DNA of 64,000 nucleotides, taken from Chrysomallon squamiferum. Lineage: Eukaryota > Mollusca > Gastropoda > Neomphalida > Peltospiridae. This document shows, piece after piece, positions 1 through 10,327 of the stretch; position 1 is the first letter of the stretch, and each line of letters opens with the position of its first letter. The translations under genes and the position numbers were made by a program. The stretch lies in assembly GCA_012295275.1 (NCBI GenBank), contig CM022672.1, positions 35,005,576 to 35,069,575 on the forward strand. The letters are read 5' to 3'. The notes under the pieces were generated by a model that worked only from the letters and a program-made list of their open reading frames with translations, did no database searches and was not told the origin of the DNA.

Positions 1-615
1 TTATAGCTAGTACACATACTTCCTTTAATTCTATTCTTATTTATTTTTAAAAAATCTACTAAGAAATCAATTTTAGTTTATATGACTGGCTTTTGTTATT
101 AACATATTCAAGAAACGGTAGCTATAAAAGCAATAGTAACTTGATCATAGCTGACACTGGTTGAAATAATAACAATAACAGAGATAGAGTCGTAACCAAC
201 TGTTTACACTTCTACACTAAATATAATGATAAAAATTAGTATTATCAGCAATAAGATCTTCATAAGCACTGCATAGTTTATACAAGTATTTGTGAATACT
301 GAGACGGTCAGGTTGATTCCAGATCCACTGGAGAAAACAAAATTACAATAATTATTATAGTTTCTTTACCATTAAGAGCAACTTTCGAAGTTCACTGAAG
401 AGAAAAAAACAACAAAAAATCATTGAAATTATAGATGTACAAAACTAAATAACTGTCTTACGTAATAACAAGAACGCTCCTATATTTTCATCTCATGTGA
501 TTTCACCGAGCACAATTCTAACTTAAAAGCTTTTTGTTACGACTCTTTACCGTCTGAAAAACAAACGTGGATTTGTTTGACAAATTCCTTCTTTCCTCAA
601 CCTCCTACTCCCTCC

Positions 616-691
<76 letters not shown>

Positions 692-1975
692 GTGTAAATC
701 TATCACTCGTTCGCTTCATTTCCTGTATACATAAATGTGTTTTTCTTTTGCTGTTCGAACATCCGTGTTCTTTGACCCAAATTTAACACACACTTCTGAA
801 AAGGAAAGACACGAACGGAAATACAAACGGAACATTAACAGATAGACAGACCAGCTGACTCACTGAAACGCGACTAGATACACACAAACATTCAGTCATA
901 TATGTCGCGTTTTCACCACAGATTTTAATAAAACTAAAGACAAACTGAGTCTTACTCTTAAACTGTGTTACTGTTTTGTTCACAAATCAGACTGATAAAT
1001 TTTTTATCATTTTACAAAGTTAAGAAAGATAATTTTACTTCCTTATTTATTACACAGGATAACGACTGCAACGCTTTTGTTATTTGATTAAATCTTAATG
1101 CTAATTATTATTATTCAAAAACTACTTTTAACTTACTCTGACAAAAATAAACATTCTAAAACAGAATTTTGCGAATAAGATTTATTTTCGTTGTTGTAGT
1201 TATGTAGTTACAGGTAGTGCGATGGTAAGATAAAAAAGTAAAAAAAATCAGATATCAAAATCGTGTAGCAGGAAGATGTAAGGTTTCAGTAGATATGAAA
1301 ACATTTCAAAACAGCGATTTGAATGTAAACAAGTCGAGCTTTGGTTGTATTGTTTTTGTTGTATAAACTCTGACATATGTATAGAGTTATGAATAATAAT
1401 TAATTTATTAATTAATTAACTTTATAAATGTTGATAGTTAATAATAGCCATTAACTCATTTTTATTAATATAATTTTGTCCTCTTTAATGTAAATCTGCT
1501 GTTTATTATTACTGCGTTTTGAAACGATTAAATCATACAACATATATTAACACAATTTAACAACATAAATTAATTCCACTGCATATCTATATCTATATTT
1601 ATATATCTATATATATATATATGACAGTAAACAAAAAAAAACATACAGTTTAAGTAGTGTATTAATGACTCTGCATTAGTTTACTTACCTGAACAGCACA
1701 GTAAAAACATAAACACACGCTAATAACAAATACTTATATTCTGTTTTTCTCAGAATAACATCACTTTCGAATGTTCCTTTATAATCTATAATCTTCTTAC
1801 AACATGACTATATCAGACAGAAGACACCCATATTTATTTGTAAATGTATGATTGTAAGAAAATGTAAGTAAAATAATTATTGTAGATACAAATATTTGTT
1901 TCTGCTACTGAAGTAGTAATTTACTCTAGTCATTCATTCATTCATTCATTCATTTATATATGCAATATTTTTCAG
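1..1975 (+). other. Upstream/intronic sequence of gene A, paralogous in part to gene B intron 1
   Basis: No coding exon is recognised here. From about 690 onward the sequence closely matches 14079-14800 (for example the segment around 'cgttcgcttcatttc' and the stretch near 'tatgtcgcgttttcaccac'), which lies in intron 1 of gene B. The duplication that made the two genes therefore included introns. The last 50 bases, with a CATT run and then a T-rich tract and cag, are the acceptor of the first lectin exon. Gene B has its signal peptide exon about 220 bases upstream of the matching (CT)n tract. I found no equivalent hydrophobic ATG exon at the corresponding place in gene A, so the start of gene A is either lost or to the left of the window. 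Confidence 0.6.
617..688. repeat. (CT)n microsatellite
   Basis: A pure CT run of 72 bases followed by a 'cagtgtgtaaat' flank. The same flank follows the CT runs at 5129-5223 and 14034-14076, so this is a shared repeat locus copied with the surrounding sequence rather than an independent expansion. Confidence 0.95.
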
Positions 1976-3169
1976 TAAACGTAGCTCGGAATAAAACTGC
2001 ATATCAAAATTCTTATGAGTCGGGTTATGAAAAACTTGCTTCACGAGGCGTTGATGGAGAAACCAGTGGAGACTGGAGTAGAGTTATACACACAGACACA
2101 AACCAGACTTACACGTGGTGGGAAGTAGAGTTATACACACAGATACAAACCAGTCTTACACGTGGTGGGAAGTAGAGTTATACACACAGACACAAACCAG
2201 ACTTACACGTGGTGGGAAGTAGAATTATACACACAGCTACAAACCAGCCTTACACGTGGTGGGAAGTAGAGTTATACACACAGACACAAACCAGTCTTAC
2301 ACGTGGTGGGAAGTAGAGTTATACACACAGACACAAACCAGCCTTACACGTGGTGGGAAGTAGAGTTATACACACAGATACAAACCAGTCTTACACGTGG
2401 TGGGAAGTAGAGTTATACACACAGACACAAACCAGTCTTACACGTGGTGGGAAGTAGAGTTATACACACAGACACAAACCAGTCTTACACGTGGTGGGAA
2501 GTAGAGTTATACACACAGATACAAACCAGTCTTACACGTGGTGGGAAGTAGAGTTATACACACAGACACAAACCAGCCTTACACGTGGTGGGAAGTAGAG
2601 TTATACACACAGATACAAACCAGTCTTACACGTGGTGGGAAGTAGAGTTATACACACAGACACAAACCAGCCTTACACGTGGTGGGAAGTAGAGTTATAC
2701 ACACAGACACAAACCAGCCTTACACGTGGTGGGAAGTAGAGTTATACACACAGACACAAACCAGCCTTACACGTGGTGGGAAGTAGAGTTATACACACAG
2801 ATACAAACCAGTCTTACACGTGGTGGGAAGTAGAGTTATACACACAGACACAAACCAGACTTACACGTGGTGGGAAGTAGAATTATACACACAGCTACAA
2901 ACCAGCCTTACACGTGGTGGGAAGTAGAGTTATACACACAGACACAAACCAGTCTTACACGTGGTGGGAAGTAGAGTTATACACACAGATACAAACCAGC
3001 CTTACACGTGGTGGGAAGTAGAGTTATACACACAGATACAAACCAGTCTTACACGTGGTGGGAAGTAGAGTTATACACACAGCTACAAACCAGCCTTACA
3101 CTTGGTGGGAAGTAGATTTAGAAAAAACTTACTTTATTCATGAAGTTAAAATATATTTCAGATATGACA
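1976..3169 (+). pseudogene. First lectin (F5/8C) exon of gene A disrupted by tandem expansion
   Basis: The exon begins after ttttcag and reads VNVARNKTAYQNSY, then through 'RVIHTDTNQTYTWWEV', matching the intact gene B exon 16816-17022. Within it a 47-base segment is repeated 22 times. The total is 1,194 bases. Removing 21 extra units (987 bases) leaves 207, exactly the length of the gene B exon. The second unit is read in another frame and ends in TAG at 2173-2175, so the exon cannot encode the full domain. The 3' end (ATATATTTCAGATATGACA, donor gtaagta) is intact. Confidence 0.85.
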
Positions 3170-5126
3170 GTAAGTATACAAATTAAACTATGAATATAAA
3201 AGATGAAGTAGTAATTATGACGTTTCCACAGTTTGACTGTAGACAGAGTAAATCAGTTGTAGTAATCACATTTTAGCAAGATCACAGTATTGTGATGAGC
3301 AGAGTCCGAGGATGTCTGAACACTGCTTAACGTGACCTGTGTTTAAACAAGTTTTGACGACTCAGTTTATAAATATTAAACTTTATTCATTAAAATTATT
3401 CTGAAACTTTTTTCATGAAATAATAATTTCTGTACACGCATTTATTTATTTATTTTACTAAGTTATTTACTTACTATATTTAAAGTATCTTAGGCAGTAA
3501 CATTTTTTAATTATTTAGATAAAATTTTGCAGTTTGATTTTGTTATTTCTGCGCCTTCTCTTAGATTATTTAGAATTTATGAAGTTGAAATAGGAAAAGA
3601 ACAGAGCAAACTGATCTGCAGAACTTTTCTTATTTCTAGTAATGTCACGGGTAGAAATTTTCTCCTGATGAAATTGGTGAATAACAAATACAATAAATGT
3701 AAAATGCATGCTTTTTTTATTATTGTTATTGTATTTTTATTTTACATTTAGAATTTTATTTTATTTCATTTTTATTTAATTATTTTATTTTACTTTAGTT
3801 TATTTATTTATTTATTTTTATTATTTTGGGGTATTTGTTTTTCGTTTTATTACTTCCTTTTTTGGAGGGGACTTTTCTTTTAAGTTTGGTTTTTCTTATT
3901 GCATTACTTTTTTTTTTTTCTAATTTGAATTTATTAATAAAATTAGGATGTAAATAGTATTTCAGTGCTTGGTGTGATGGTAGTCCTAGTTCTCATACTG
4001 ATTCAAACTTCTAAGTATTTTTAACACTGAATTGTATCTAATTTAGTTAAATGGAGAAGAAATGGTGTACAGGTTTATGCTAACACAGCAGCGAGACAGT
4101 CTAACACAGGACATCTGTGTGGTACTGTTACTGGTAGAAAAGATGGAACTGATATTCCTGATATTGTGAACATGAATTGTAACGTCAACGCTAGATATGT
4201 GACTGTTTATCAAGGAACAGATAATGGAAACTCGACAGCACTGGACTTTGTAGAAGTGGAAGTCTACGGTAATTCAATACAATTTTTATGATATTTGTCA
4301 TTAATAATAAATACTTCTGTATTGCTTATTGGAATTGCAGGAGCTCAGTAGAAATGTAAAACATATAAAAAAAAGTGTTTATGCCAAATTTGATGTGATA
4401 ATTCATTTTATTATTGTGTTGTGTGATTGAATTCACAATAAATGGATGTGAACACATATTTCTGTTCATGTTTCTAAAGTGTTAGTTATTCACTAAGCTG
4501 ACTATGTAACAACAGGAAGAAGAGATAATGTATGGTAAGCAGATGGTGTATGGTTAGTAGTTCATTCAGCCATGACGTGTGCTGCTATAAATGGGATGTG
4601 TAACAAATTGGAAGATACCTTAACAAACATTGTTCAAAAAAAGATACTTAATACTAATCCTCGACTTTAAAACACTTTCCTAATATATTTCTTTTTTGTT
4701 GTTATTATTATTATTATTATTATTGTTATTGTTATTATTATTATTATGTTGTTGTTGTCCTTGTTGTTGTATTTGTTGATATTATTAACACTTTTATTAT
4801 TATTATTATTATCGAAAAAAGAAAAATATATTAACAAAGTAATAACAAAAACAGATTTAAAATGTCTCTGTAACTGATTTGAACTGACAGTTTTCTTTGC
4901 TCTGGGAGAGGGAGTGAGGAGAGAGATATAAACACAAATGCAAAGTGGGTTTATGCTAAGATGAAAATGTTCGAACAGTTTCAATACTTATTTTATGTTT
5001 TACATATAATTATTATTCCTTTTACCCCATGTTTTGTAGCAACAGTTCTTTTCGAACCTCAGTGAAACATATATAACATTTTATTTATACATTTATGAAA
5101 ACTAATTTACATTTTAATTTACATTA

Positions 5127-5224
<98 letters not shown>

Positions 5225-8200
5225 GCTCAGTGTGTAAATATATTCTGTATTCATTTATTCTGTACATGATTTGCAGTGCTGATCAGTTAGTCAGTTGATT
5301 GTTGTTAATCTTTATTTTTCACTGCTACGTATTATTTCTAGTTATCTGTATTAATCCAATTTAAAGAACAAATGACTAGAGAAATATATTTCTAAAACCT
5401 AATATATTATTTTAGTTATTCGATTTCTTCGATGCTTTCAGTGTGTCAGTCAGGTGTAACTGTTGGTACTAACTGTACCAAACTGTGCACAGATCGTCAC
5501 TGTTTGAACCCAACTATTTACAGAATAACATGTATTAATAACTTTCTTATGATTCGAAATCATCTGAGTATTTGTATCAACAAACACACACACACATACA
5601 CACTCACACATACACATATCTAATTCACCTATAATCAATTAATATCTGCACCTTTGTCGTGTGTTATTATAGTATGGACTCCAGTGATATTAAGTAGTTG
5701 TGATGATTTCAGATTCAAATATATATATATTTTAAAAAGTATTATACACATATCTTCTTTACTCTTTCATAAATAACTGTTTCAAATAATGTACGAAGTT
5801 AAATGACATATTGATAATATTGTTTAATATTACACATATGGTTAAAGAACAAATATGTTTTACATAAACAAGAAACTACGTTATGATTAATCAGCCAGTT
5901 TAATATTTAAAAACAAAAATATTATTCACATATCTTCTTTACTCTTTCATAAGTAACTGTTTTAAAGAGAGTGTAAATATTTTTCAGTATGTCAGACTGG
6001 TGTGTATGGTTCTAACTGTGACAAGTCACTGTTTTAAAGACAGTATAAATATTTTACAGTATGTGAGTCTAGTGTGTATGGTTCTAACTGTGACAAGTAA
6101 CTGTTTTAAAGAGAGTGTAAATATTTTTCAGTGTGTCAGACTGGTGTGTATGGTTCTAACTGTGACAAGTAACTGTTTTAAAGAGAGTGTAAATATTTTT
6201 CAGTATGTCAGACTGGTCTGTATGGTTCTAACTGTGACAAGTCACTGTTTTAAACAGAGTGTAAATATTTTTCAGTATGTCAGACTGGTGTGTATGGTTC
6301 TAACTGTGACAAGTCATGTAATAAACGACACTGTGCTGTTTCCTCTCCCTGTGACACACAGACTGGGTCTTGTACTGGAGGATGTCAAGCTGGTTGGAGT
6401 GGAACTGATTGTACTCAAGGTGAGTACAAAATAGTTTTTCTTGATCAGGCTTTTCTGAATTATTTATTGATTAGCGCTGGAGAATATTTTATTGCAGCAG
6501 TATTCTACTAAAGAAAATACAAATATTTGTTTTCTTTGTGGCTTCAGAGAAATGAGGCTTCTTTATTGTTTTTATTTTTTATTTTTTATTTTTATTTTTA
6601 TTTTTTTTTGTTATAGCATGTATACAAGATAATAACTATGGACCAAACTGTAATAAACATTGCAGAGATCGCCATTGTGCAGCAACAAATCCGTCCTGTG
6701 ATGTAAAAACAGGAGACTGTGGTACTAGCAGATGTCAGGCAGGATGGAAAGGAACTGACTGTATCCAAAGTAATAACATAATTAATTTTGTATTTATTTA
6801 GAAAGAATAAAAATATGTGATTGATATAATTAACGAATGGAAATTTAACAACACTTAAAGAAAAAGAAAGGTATGCCATCTGGTATGAAGAACATATTTT
6901 AATGTAATTATAGTCTTCATATATATATATATGAGTTTTTTAAATTTAACTCTTCAGTGAATAATCTTGGAATCTGGTCCGTTTTGATATTTTCAACAGA
7001 AACCTGCATAACTGGTTATAGTTTTATTCGGTTATAGTCGGGAGAGTTCGTAACTTTACGTATATATGTATATAAATATGTGTTATTGTTTTCAGCTGTA
7101 AATCTATGATGAGGTTTAGTATGGTATAGTTGGGAGGGATTCGTTACATAATCTTAGGAAAATCAATTTGTTTTATTGCTATGAGTTGTAAATCTATGAT
7201 GTGATGTAAACTCAAAAAATTCGTGTCAGATTCTAAATATGTCTGTAATTTATTATAAGTATTCTTACTGTTTCAGCATGTACGCAGTCTGTAACTTACG
7301 GTTATAATTGTAACAAAAGTTGCAAAGATCGTCACTGTGCTTATCAGAAAGCAGCCTGTGATAAAAAGTACGGAGTCTGTGGTGTTAGTGGATGTGAACG
7401 AGGCTGGAAAGAAAAAGACTGCAGTCAAGGTGTCTTATTATCAATAAATTCATAAACATATTTCAGTCAGACCAAAGTGTCTATTATTTCTGCTAAAAGG
7501 ATTTCAGTGTGGATTGACAAATATAATAATAGCATTATTACATTAAATAAAATAATTACGACTTTGGAAATAATTAATTGTTTTTTCTTCTCTGACCGTT
7601 TACCAGAAATAATATTTCATTTGTTACTGTATAACTTGAAACTAAAACGTTATTAGAGACAAAAAAAGATGAATTATTTTTAATCAAACACATTAGTCAA
7701 ACATATAAATTGGATACCAGTTTGTTAATGTAATTCAGGATTTTCTGAAAAGAAAAGTTCGTCTCAATTTAATGAAAAAATAGCATGCAATAACTTTTGT
7801 ATATTTCAGAATGTGTTAAAGAAGTGACCTATGGATCTGGTTGTAAGAAGCAGTGTTCTGAACGTCATTGTCTGAACACATCAACGTGTGACACAAAGAC
7901 TGGTCATTGTATCGGAGGTTGTCAACCAGGATGGTTAGAACCTGACTGTTCTCAAGGTGAAAACTGAAAACTCAAAATTATTATTTGTTTGTTTATTCAT
8001 TCTGGATATATGTAGTATTTATTCCTTGATAATTATTTCTAAATATTAACTTATTGTTTTTGATATGTTTAAGCTTGGCAGTTGGGGTTATTTGGTTCGA
8101 AGTGTTCACTAAAGTGTCAAGATCGACACTGTACAGGAAATCAAAGCTGTAATCACACAAACGGAAAATGTAATGATGTTTACTTGACTGGTTGGGCAGG

Positions 8201-10258
8201 AATTGATTGTAGAGATAAATATAAAATAATCAGTTAAAGCTGACATGACTGAAATATAGGATGTGTTAGTACCACAGTATGATTGATAGGCTAAACATCT
8301 TTAATATAACAAACCCAATCATTTCAACAGAGTGACAAAGATTGAACAAATATTACATAATTGATAAGGTTAAAAAACAAAACACGAAATAAAGGAAATA
8401 TCCACAAAGTTTTACAAATTTTTCCTTGAACTTTTTACTTTTATAGTCCCAGTGTAAATGACGAAACAATAATAATAATAAAAAATGTTCATGTCGTTTT
8501 CATCTTGTTTTTAATGATTGTCAAAAATTCTAAAATTTCATATTTTAGAGTTTTATTTATATAAATTGATTTATTTTAACAGAGAATGCGTATATTTGTT
8601 CCTGACTTGTAGTATTTGTAGGAGAATAGTATCTGGAACTGTATTGTATTGTATTGTATTGTATTGTGTTGTATTGTATTGTAATTTGTTGTATAATTAT
8701 TTGTTCTGTATATCAGTGGAATGGATGGTCTGTCAGTAACATATTAGATTTGTTATTTTATTACAAATGAATTTCAAAATATTAAAGTACTAATCATTAA
8801 TGCCAGACTGTAAACATTTGTAACAACAAGTTTTTGTTTATTTTAATGTTTACTTTATGTACAATTCTTCTTACTCCAGCATGTCCACCATCTGTAACTT
8901 AGTTTTATACTTGTATCAAATATTTTCAAAATTGTCAGTGTTTCTCAGTGTACATCATGTGACAGTTTGGAGAGTGTTCATAATGGATGCCAACAGTGAC
9001 CTGTTACTTCTGTTAACTTTATTTTAATCAAGACTAACAAATATAACAATGGCATTATAACACAAGACAAATTACCGTAGACTTTGCAAATAATTAGTAT
9101 GAAAACCTTTTTGACCTTTTTGTAGATTCTGAAACAACCTTTCAATGTGTTGTTTAAAAGTTTCTTTAATGTGTTATTTTTTAAATCAACATTGAATGGA
9201 AGATATGATAAACAAAGAATGGAAGAACAGTAACTTACTTCTGCACTCATTGTAAATATTTAGTAACAGTCTCGTTACAACAGTAAATTACTTCTGCACT
9301 CATTGTAAATATTTAGTAACAGTCTCGTTACAACAGTGAATTACTTATGTATTATCAGTGCAATAATAATAAATAGAAATGTATGTACTAAAACTATTGA
9401 CGGAAATGTCTTTAGTAATTTTATAAAAACTTTTAAATTAAAATATTTACTTCCAACTTTTTATGTACTCTAAAATATTCTTCTTTATTATTATTATTTT
9501 TTTTTACAAAATATTTCATCTTAATTCCTATCTTTATTTATTTATTTATTTACTTATTTTGCATTTACGGTTATTAATTTTAAGAATAATTTTTTCCAGA
9601 CTCCACTCAAGAAGCAAAATGTACAGGAACATCAACTACAACGGCTTTGTCAGTCGTCACAGCTGTACTGACTTTGCTTCTCGTAGTAGCCGTTGTTTTT
9701 ATTATCAGGTAAATGCTTATAGATTATTCAACCAAATTAATTGTGTATAATATACGTGACTATAACATTTTATTTTATTTTGAACTCGATCAATAACTGT
9801 TCAGTATTTGTTCTTTTTGATCATAAATATAATAGTATAATGAAATATTGCAGGCACATCTTTATAACTGATCAAAGAATGTATTATATTTTAATTATAT
9901 AAAATTTGCACTTACTATCTGATAATGTAAAAATGAATACGTTTTCAGAATGGCTCTGATTATACGAAAACGACAGTCTTCTAATGAACATTCAGTATCA
10001 TTTGCTAAACAAGACAACACTCTTACAAGGACAGCAGCTACTCCGTCATCATTGTATGAAGTATTTGATGAAGACGTCAATATCGTCACACCAGCAAATC
10101 ACAGTGACACTCAAACAGGTTCATCAGGTGATGCGGAGACAAGTTATGTCAACACTTCACATCAAGAAGATATCAATACTCAAGAAATACACGATTATGA
10201 TAAACTAGATATTGAAGTTGCTGAACAGGGATCTCCATACGAAAAAATAAAACAGTAA
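1976..10258 (+). CDS. Gene A: lectin/EGF-repeat transmembrane receptor with ITAM-like tail, partly decayed
   Basis: Recognisable exons are 1976-3169 and 4047-4268 (fucolectin-type F5/8C lectin domain), 6276-6419, 6617-6769, 7277-7429 and 7810-7956 (8-cysteine MEGF/Draper-like EGF repeats), 9600-9708 (transmembrane) and 9949-10258 (cytoplasmic tail ending in TAA). The EGF exons and the first lectin exon are phase 1-1, so they can be skipped without changing frame. Broken pieces are the repeat-expanded first lectin exon, a truncated EGF exon at 5442, an EGF exon at 8074 without a donor and a fragment at 8880. The receptor would sit in the plasma membrane. Draper/CED-1/MEGF10 family members are phagocytic receptors that signal through ITAM or NPxY tails, and this tail carries an ITAM-like pair. 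Joining 7956 to 9600 keeps frame, so a shortened EGF-TM-tail product is possible. No signal peptide exon was found. I cannot tell a pseudogene from an alternatively spliced gene without transcripts. Confidence 0.65.
2081..3114. repeat. 47-bp minisatellite, exactly 22 copies, inside a coding exon
   Basis: The unit starts with gagttatacacacaga and ends with acgtggtgggaagta. Copies differ mainly at three positions (acac/atac/ctac after 'acacag', the A/T/C after 'ccag', and a gaatta variant of gagtta). No indels were seen: 22 x 47 = 1,034 bases fits the span exactly. The variants in units 2-5 recur in the same order in units 16-19, which suggests a block of 14 units was duplicated. The gene B homologue has a single copy at 16918-16964. 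Confidence 0.95.
3170..4046 (+). other. Intron between the two lectin exons of gene A
   Basis: AT-rich intron with donor gtaagt and acceptor atttag. It aligns in patches with the gene B intron 17023-17827 (for example 'gagcagagtccgaggatgtctgaacac'). It also contains an open stretch at 3527-3751 that resembles nothing I recognise and is not conserved in gene B. Confidence 0.7.
4047..4268 (+). CDS. Second lectin (F5/8C) exon of gene A
   Basis: After acceptor atttag the frame reads KWRRNGVQVYAN..., then GHLCGTVTGRKDG..., CNVNARYVTVYQG and ALDFVEVEVYG, ending at donor gtaatt in phase 1. This is the C-terminal half of the fucolectin/F5-8C beta-sandwich, whose CGT...C cysteine pair is visible. The gene B exon is 15 bases shorter (it lacks the GTDIP-type insertion after RKD). 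The exon is open and shows no damage. Confidence 0.85.
4269..5441 (+). other. Intron of gene A with (TTA)n and (CT)n tracts
   Basis: No exon seen. It contains degenerate TTA/GTT repeats at about 4690-4815 and a (CT)n run at 5129-5223 followed by 'agctcagtgtgtaaatat'. The part around 4540-4680 matches 18800-18920 in gene B. The piece after the CT run matches the introns that follow gene B EGF exons ('gtgctgatcagttagtcag'). Confidence 0.75.
5442..5510 (+). pseudogene. Truncated EGF exon of gene A
   Basis: After acceptor ctttcag the sequence reads CQSGVTVGTNCTKLCTDRHC, like the intact gene B exons at 21298, 22328 and 24980. Similarity stops abruptly after LNP. The 'QQSCPTDTGSC' half, the final cysteines and the donor are missing, and the sequence runs into unrelated repeat-rich DNA. 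It cannot act as a normal phase 1-1 EGF exon. Confidence 0.8.
5955..6275. repeat. 72-bp tandem repeats carrying copied splice acceptors and EGF exon starts (gene A)
   Basis: Each unit contains 'gtaaatatttttcag', a complete-looking 3' splice site, followed by the first 37 or so bases of the EGF exon (CQTGVYGSNCDK) and then 'ctgttttaaagagagt'. Four partial units precede the functional exon at 6276. Because the period is 72 (divisible by 3) a long open frame crosses them, but in a frame unrelated to the EGF frame. Gene B has the same structure at 25550-25808. Confidence 0.85.
6276..6419 (+). CDS. EGF exon of gene A
   Basis: 144 bases, phase 1-1, acceptor tttttcag and donor gtgagt. It encodes an 8-cysteine EGF-like module beginning CQTGVYGSNCDKSCNKRHC and ending GWSGTDCTQ. 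It is nearly identical to gene B exon 25809-25952. Of the five acceptor copies here, only this last one is followed by the complete module. Confidence 0.85.
6617..6769 (+). CDS. EGF exon of gene A
   Basis: 153 bases, phase 1-1, acceptor gttatag and donor gtaata. Reads ACIQDNNYGPNCNKHCRDRHC, with the second half CDVKTGDCGTSRCQAGWKG. Eight cysteines are present. The orthologous exon in gene B is 26159-26311, which has the same length and only a few substitutions. Confidence 0.85.
7277..7429 (+). CDS. EGF exon of gene A
   Basis: 153 bases, phase 1-1, acceptor tttcag and donor gtgtct. Reads ACTQSVTYGYNCNKSCKDRHC and ends GWKEKDCSQ, with all eight cysteines. It matches gene B exon 26468-26620. 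A short degraded copy of its start, with a stop, lies at 8880. Confidence 0.85.
7810..7956 (+). CDS. EGF exon of gene A
   Basis: 147 bases, phase 1-1, acceptor atttcag and donor gtgaaa. Reads CVKEVTYGSGCKKQCSERHC, then TCDTKTGHCIGGCQPGW. It matches gene B exon 26973-27119. If the defective exons after it are skipped, it joins the transmembrane exon at 9600 in frame. Confidence 0.85.
8074..8214 (+). pseudogene. EGF exon of gene A with lost splice donor and lost cysteines
   Basis: Homologous to gene B exon 27237-27377. The first cysteine codon is TGG here. The 'GGTTGT' that encodes G-C in gene B is 'GTTTAC'. The donor is AT instead of GT (agag-ataaat versus agag-gtaaat, position 8215). The acceptor is also weaker (tttaag versus tttcag). 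The frame is still open, but the exon probably cannot be spliced in. Confidence 0.85.
8880..8940 (+). pseudogene. Fragment of an EGF exon in gene A
   Basis: After actccag the sequence CATGTCCACCATCTGTAACT matches the first bases of the exon at 7277 and of gene B 26468, but then reads TAG and drifts. The following 300 bases resemble the intron after those exons, so this is a decayed exon-plus-intron duplicate. Confidence 0.65.
9246..9350. repeat. 52-bp minisatellite, two copies, related to the array after gene A
   Basis: Two copies of a unit beginning 'cattgtaaatatttagtaac' followed by 'agtctcgtta'. The same motif in diverged form makes up the array at 10328-10850, on the other side of the last two exons of gene A. 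Confidence 0.85.
9600..9708 (+). CDS. Transmembrane exon of gene A
   Basis: Acceptor tttttccag, donor gtaaatg, length 109 (phase 1 to phase 2). It encodes a short Ser/Thr-rich stalk (STQEAKCTGTSTTT) and a strongly hydrophobic helix with the core VVTAVLTLLLVVAVVFII. The same phase 1-to-2 layout is found in the gene B transmembrane exon, but the sequences differ. Confidence 0.85.
9949..10258 (+). CDS. Cytoplasmic tail exon of gene A with ITAM-like motif
   Basis: Acceptor gttttcag; the first base completes an Arg codon and the frame then reads MALIIRKRQSSNEHS and runs to TAA at 10256-10258. The basic IRKRQ stretch is a stop-transfer signal. Tyrosines occur as LYEVF, SYVNTS (a YxN, Grb2-SH2-type site), YDKL (codons 10196-10207) and YEKI (10238-10249). 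The last two are separated by ten residues, so they fit the ITAM consensus YxxL/I-x6-12-YxxL/I. In Draper and vertebrate immune receptors such motifs recruit Syk/Shark-family kinases. Whether they are phosphorylated here is inference. Confidence 0.8.
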
Positions 10259-10327
10259 TATATGTGTATAAGAGACATGTAAATAGATTTCTAGATACCT
10301 GGACAATTCCAGTTTAACAGAGAGCCT

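Noticed and set aside
577-786. Open frames of Ser-Leu repeats across (CT)n tracts (also 5095, 22718, 24340, 35467, 38030)
   Set aside because: They are products of the dinucleotide repeat, which has no stop in any frame. No splice or start context supports them.
3527-3751. Open frame in the lectin intron of gene A with a nearby cag
   Set aside because: No counterpart in the gene B intron and no domain resemblance, and it would break the lectin domain.
6000-6434. 144-codon open frame over the 72-bp repeats (and its gene B equivalent at 25524)
   Set aside because: It is not the EGF frame; the repeat length is a multiple of three, which keeps a spurious frame open.
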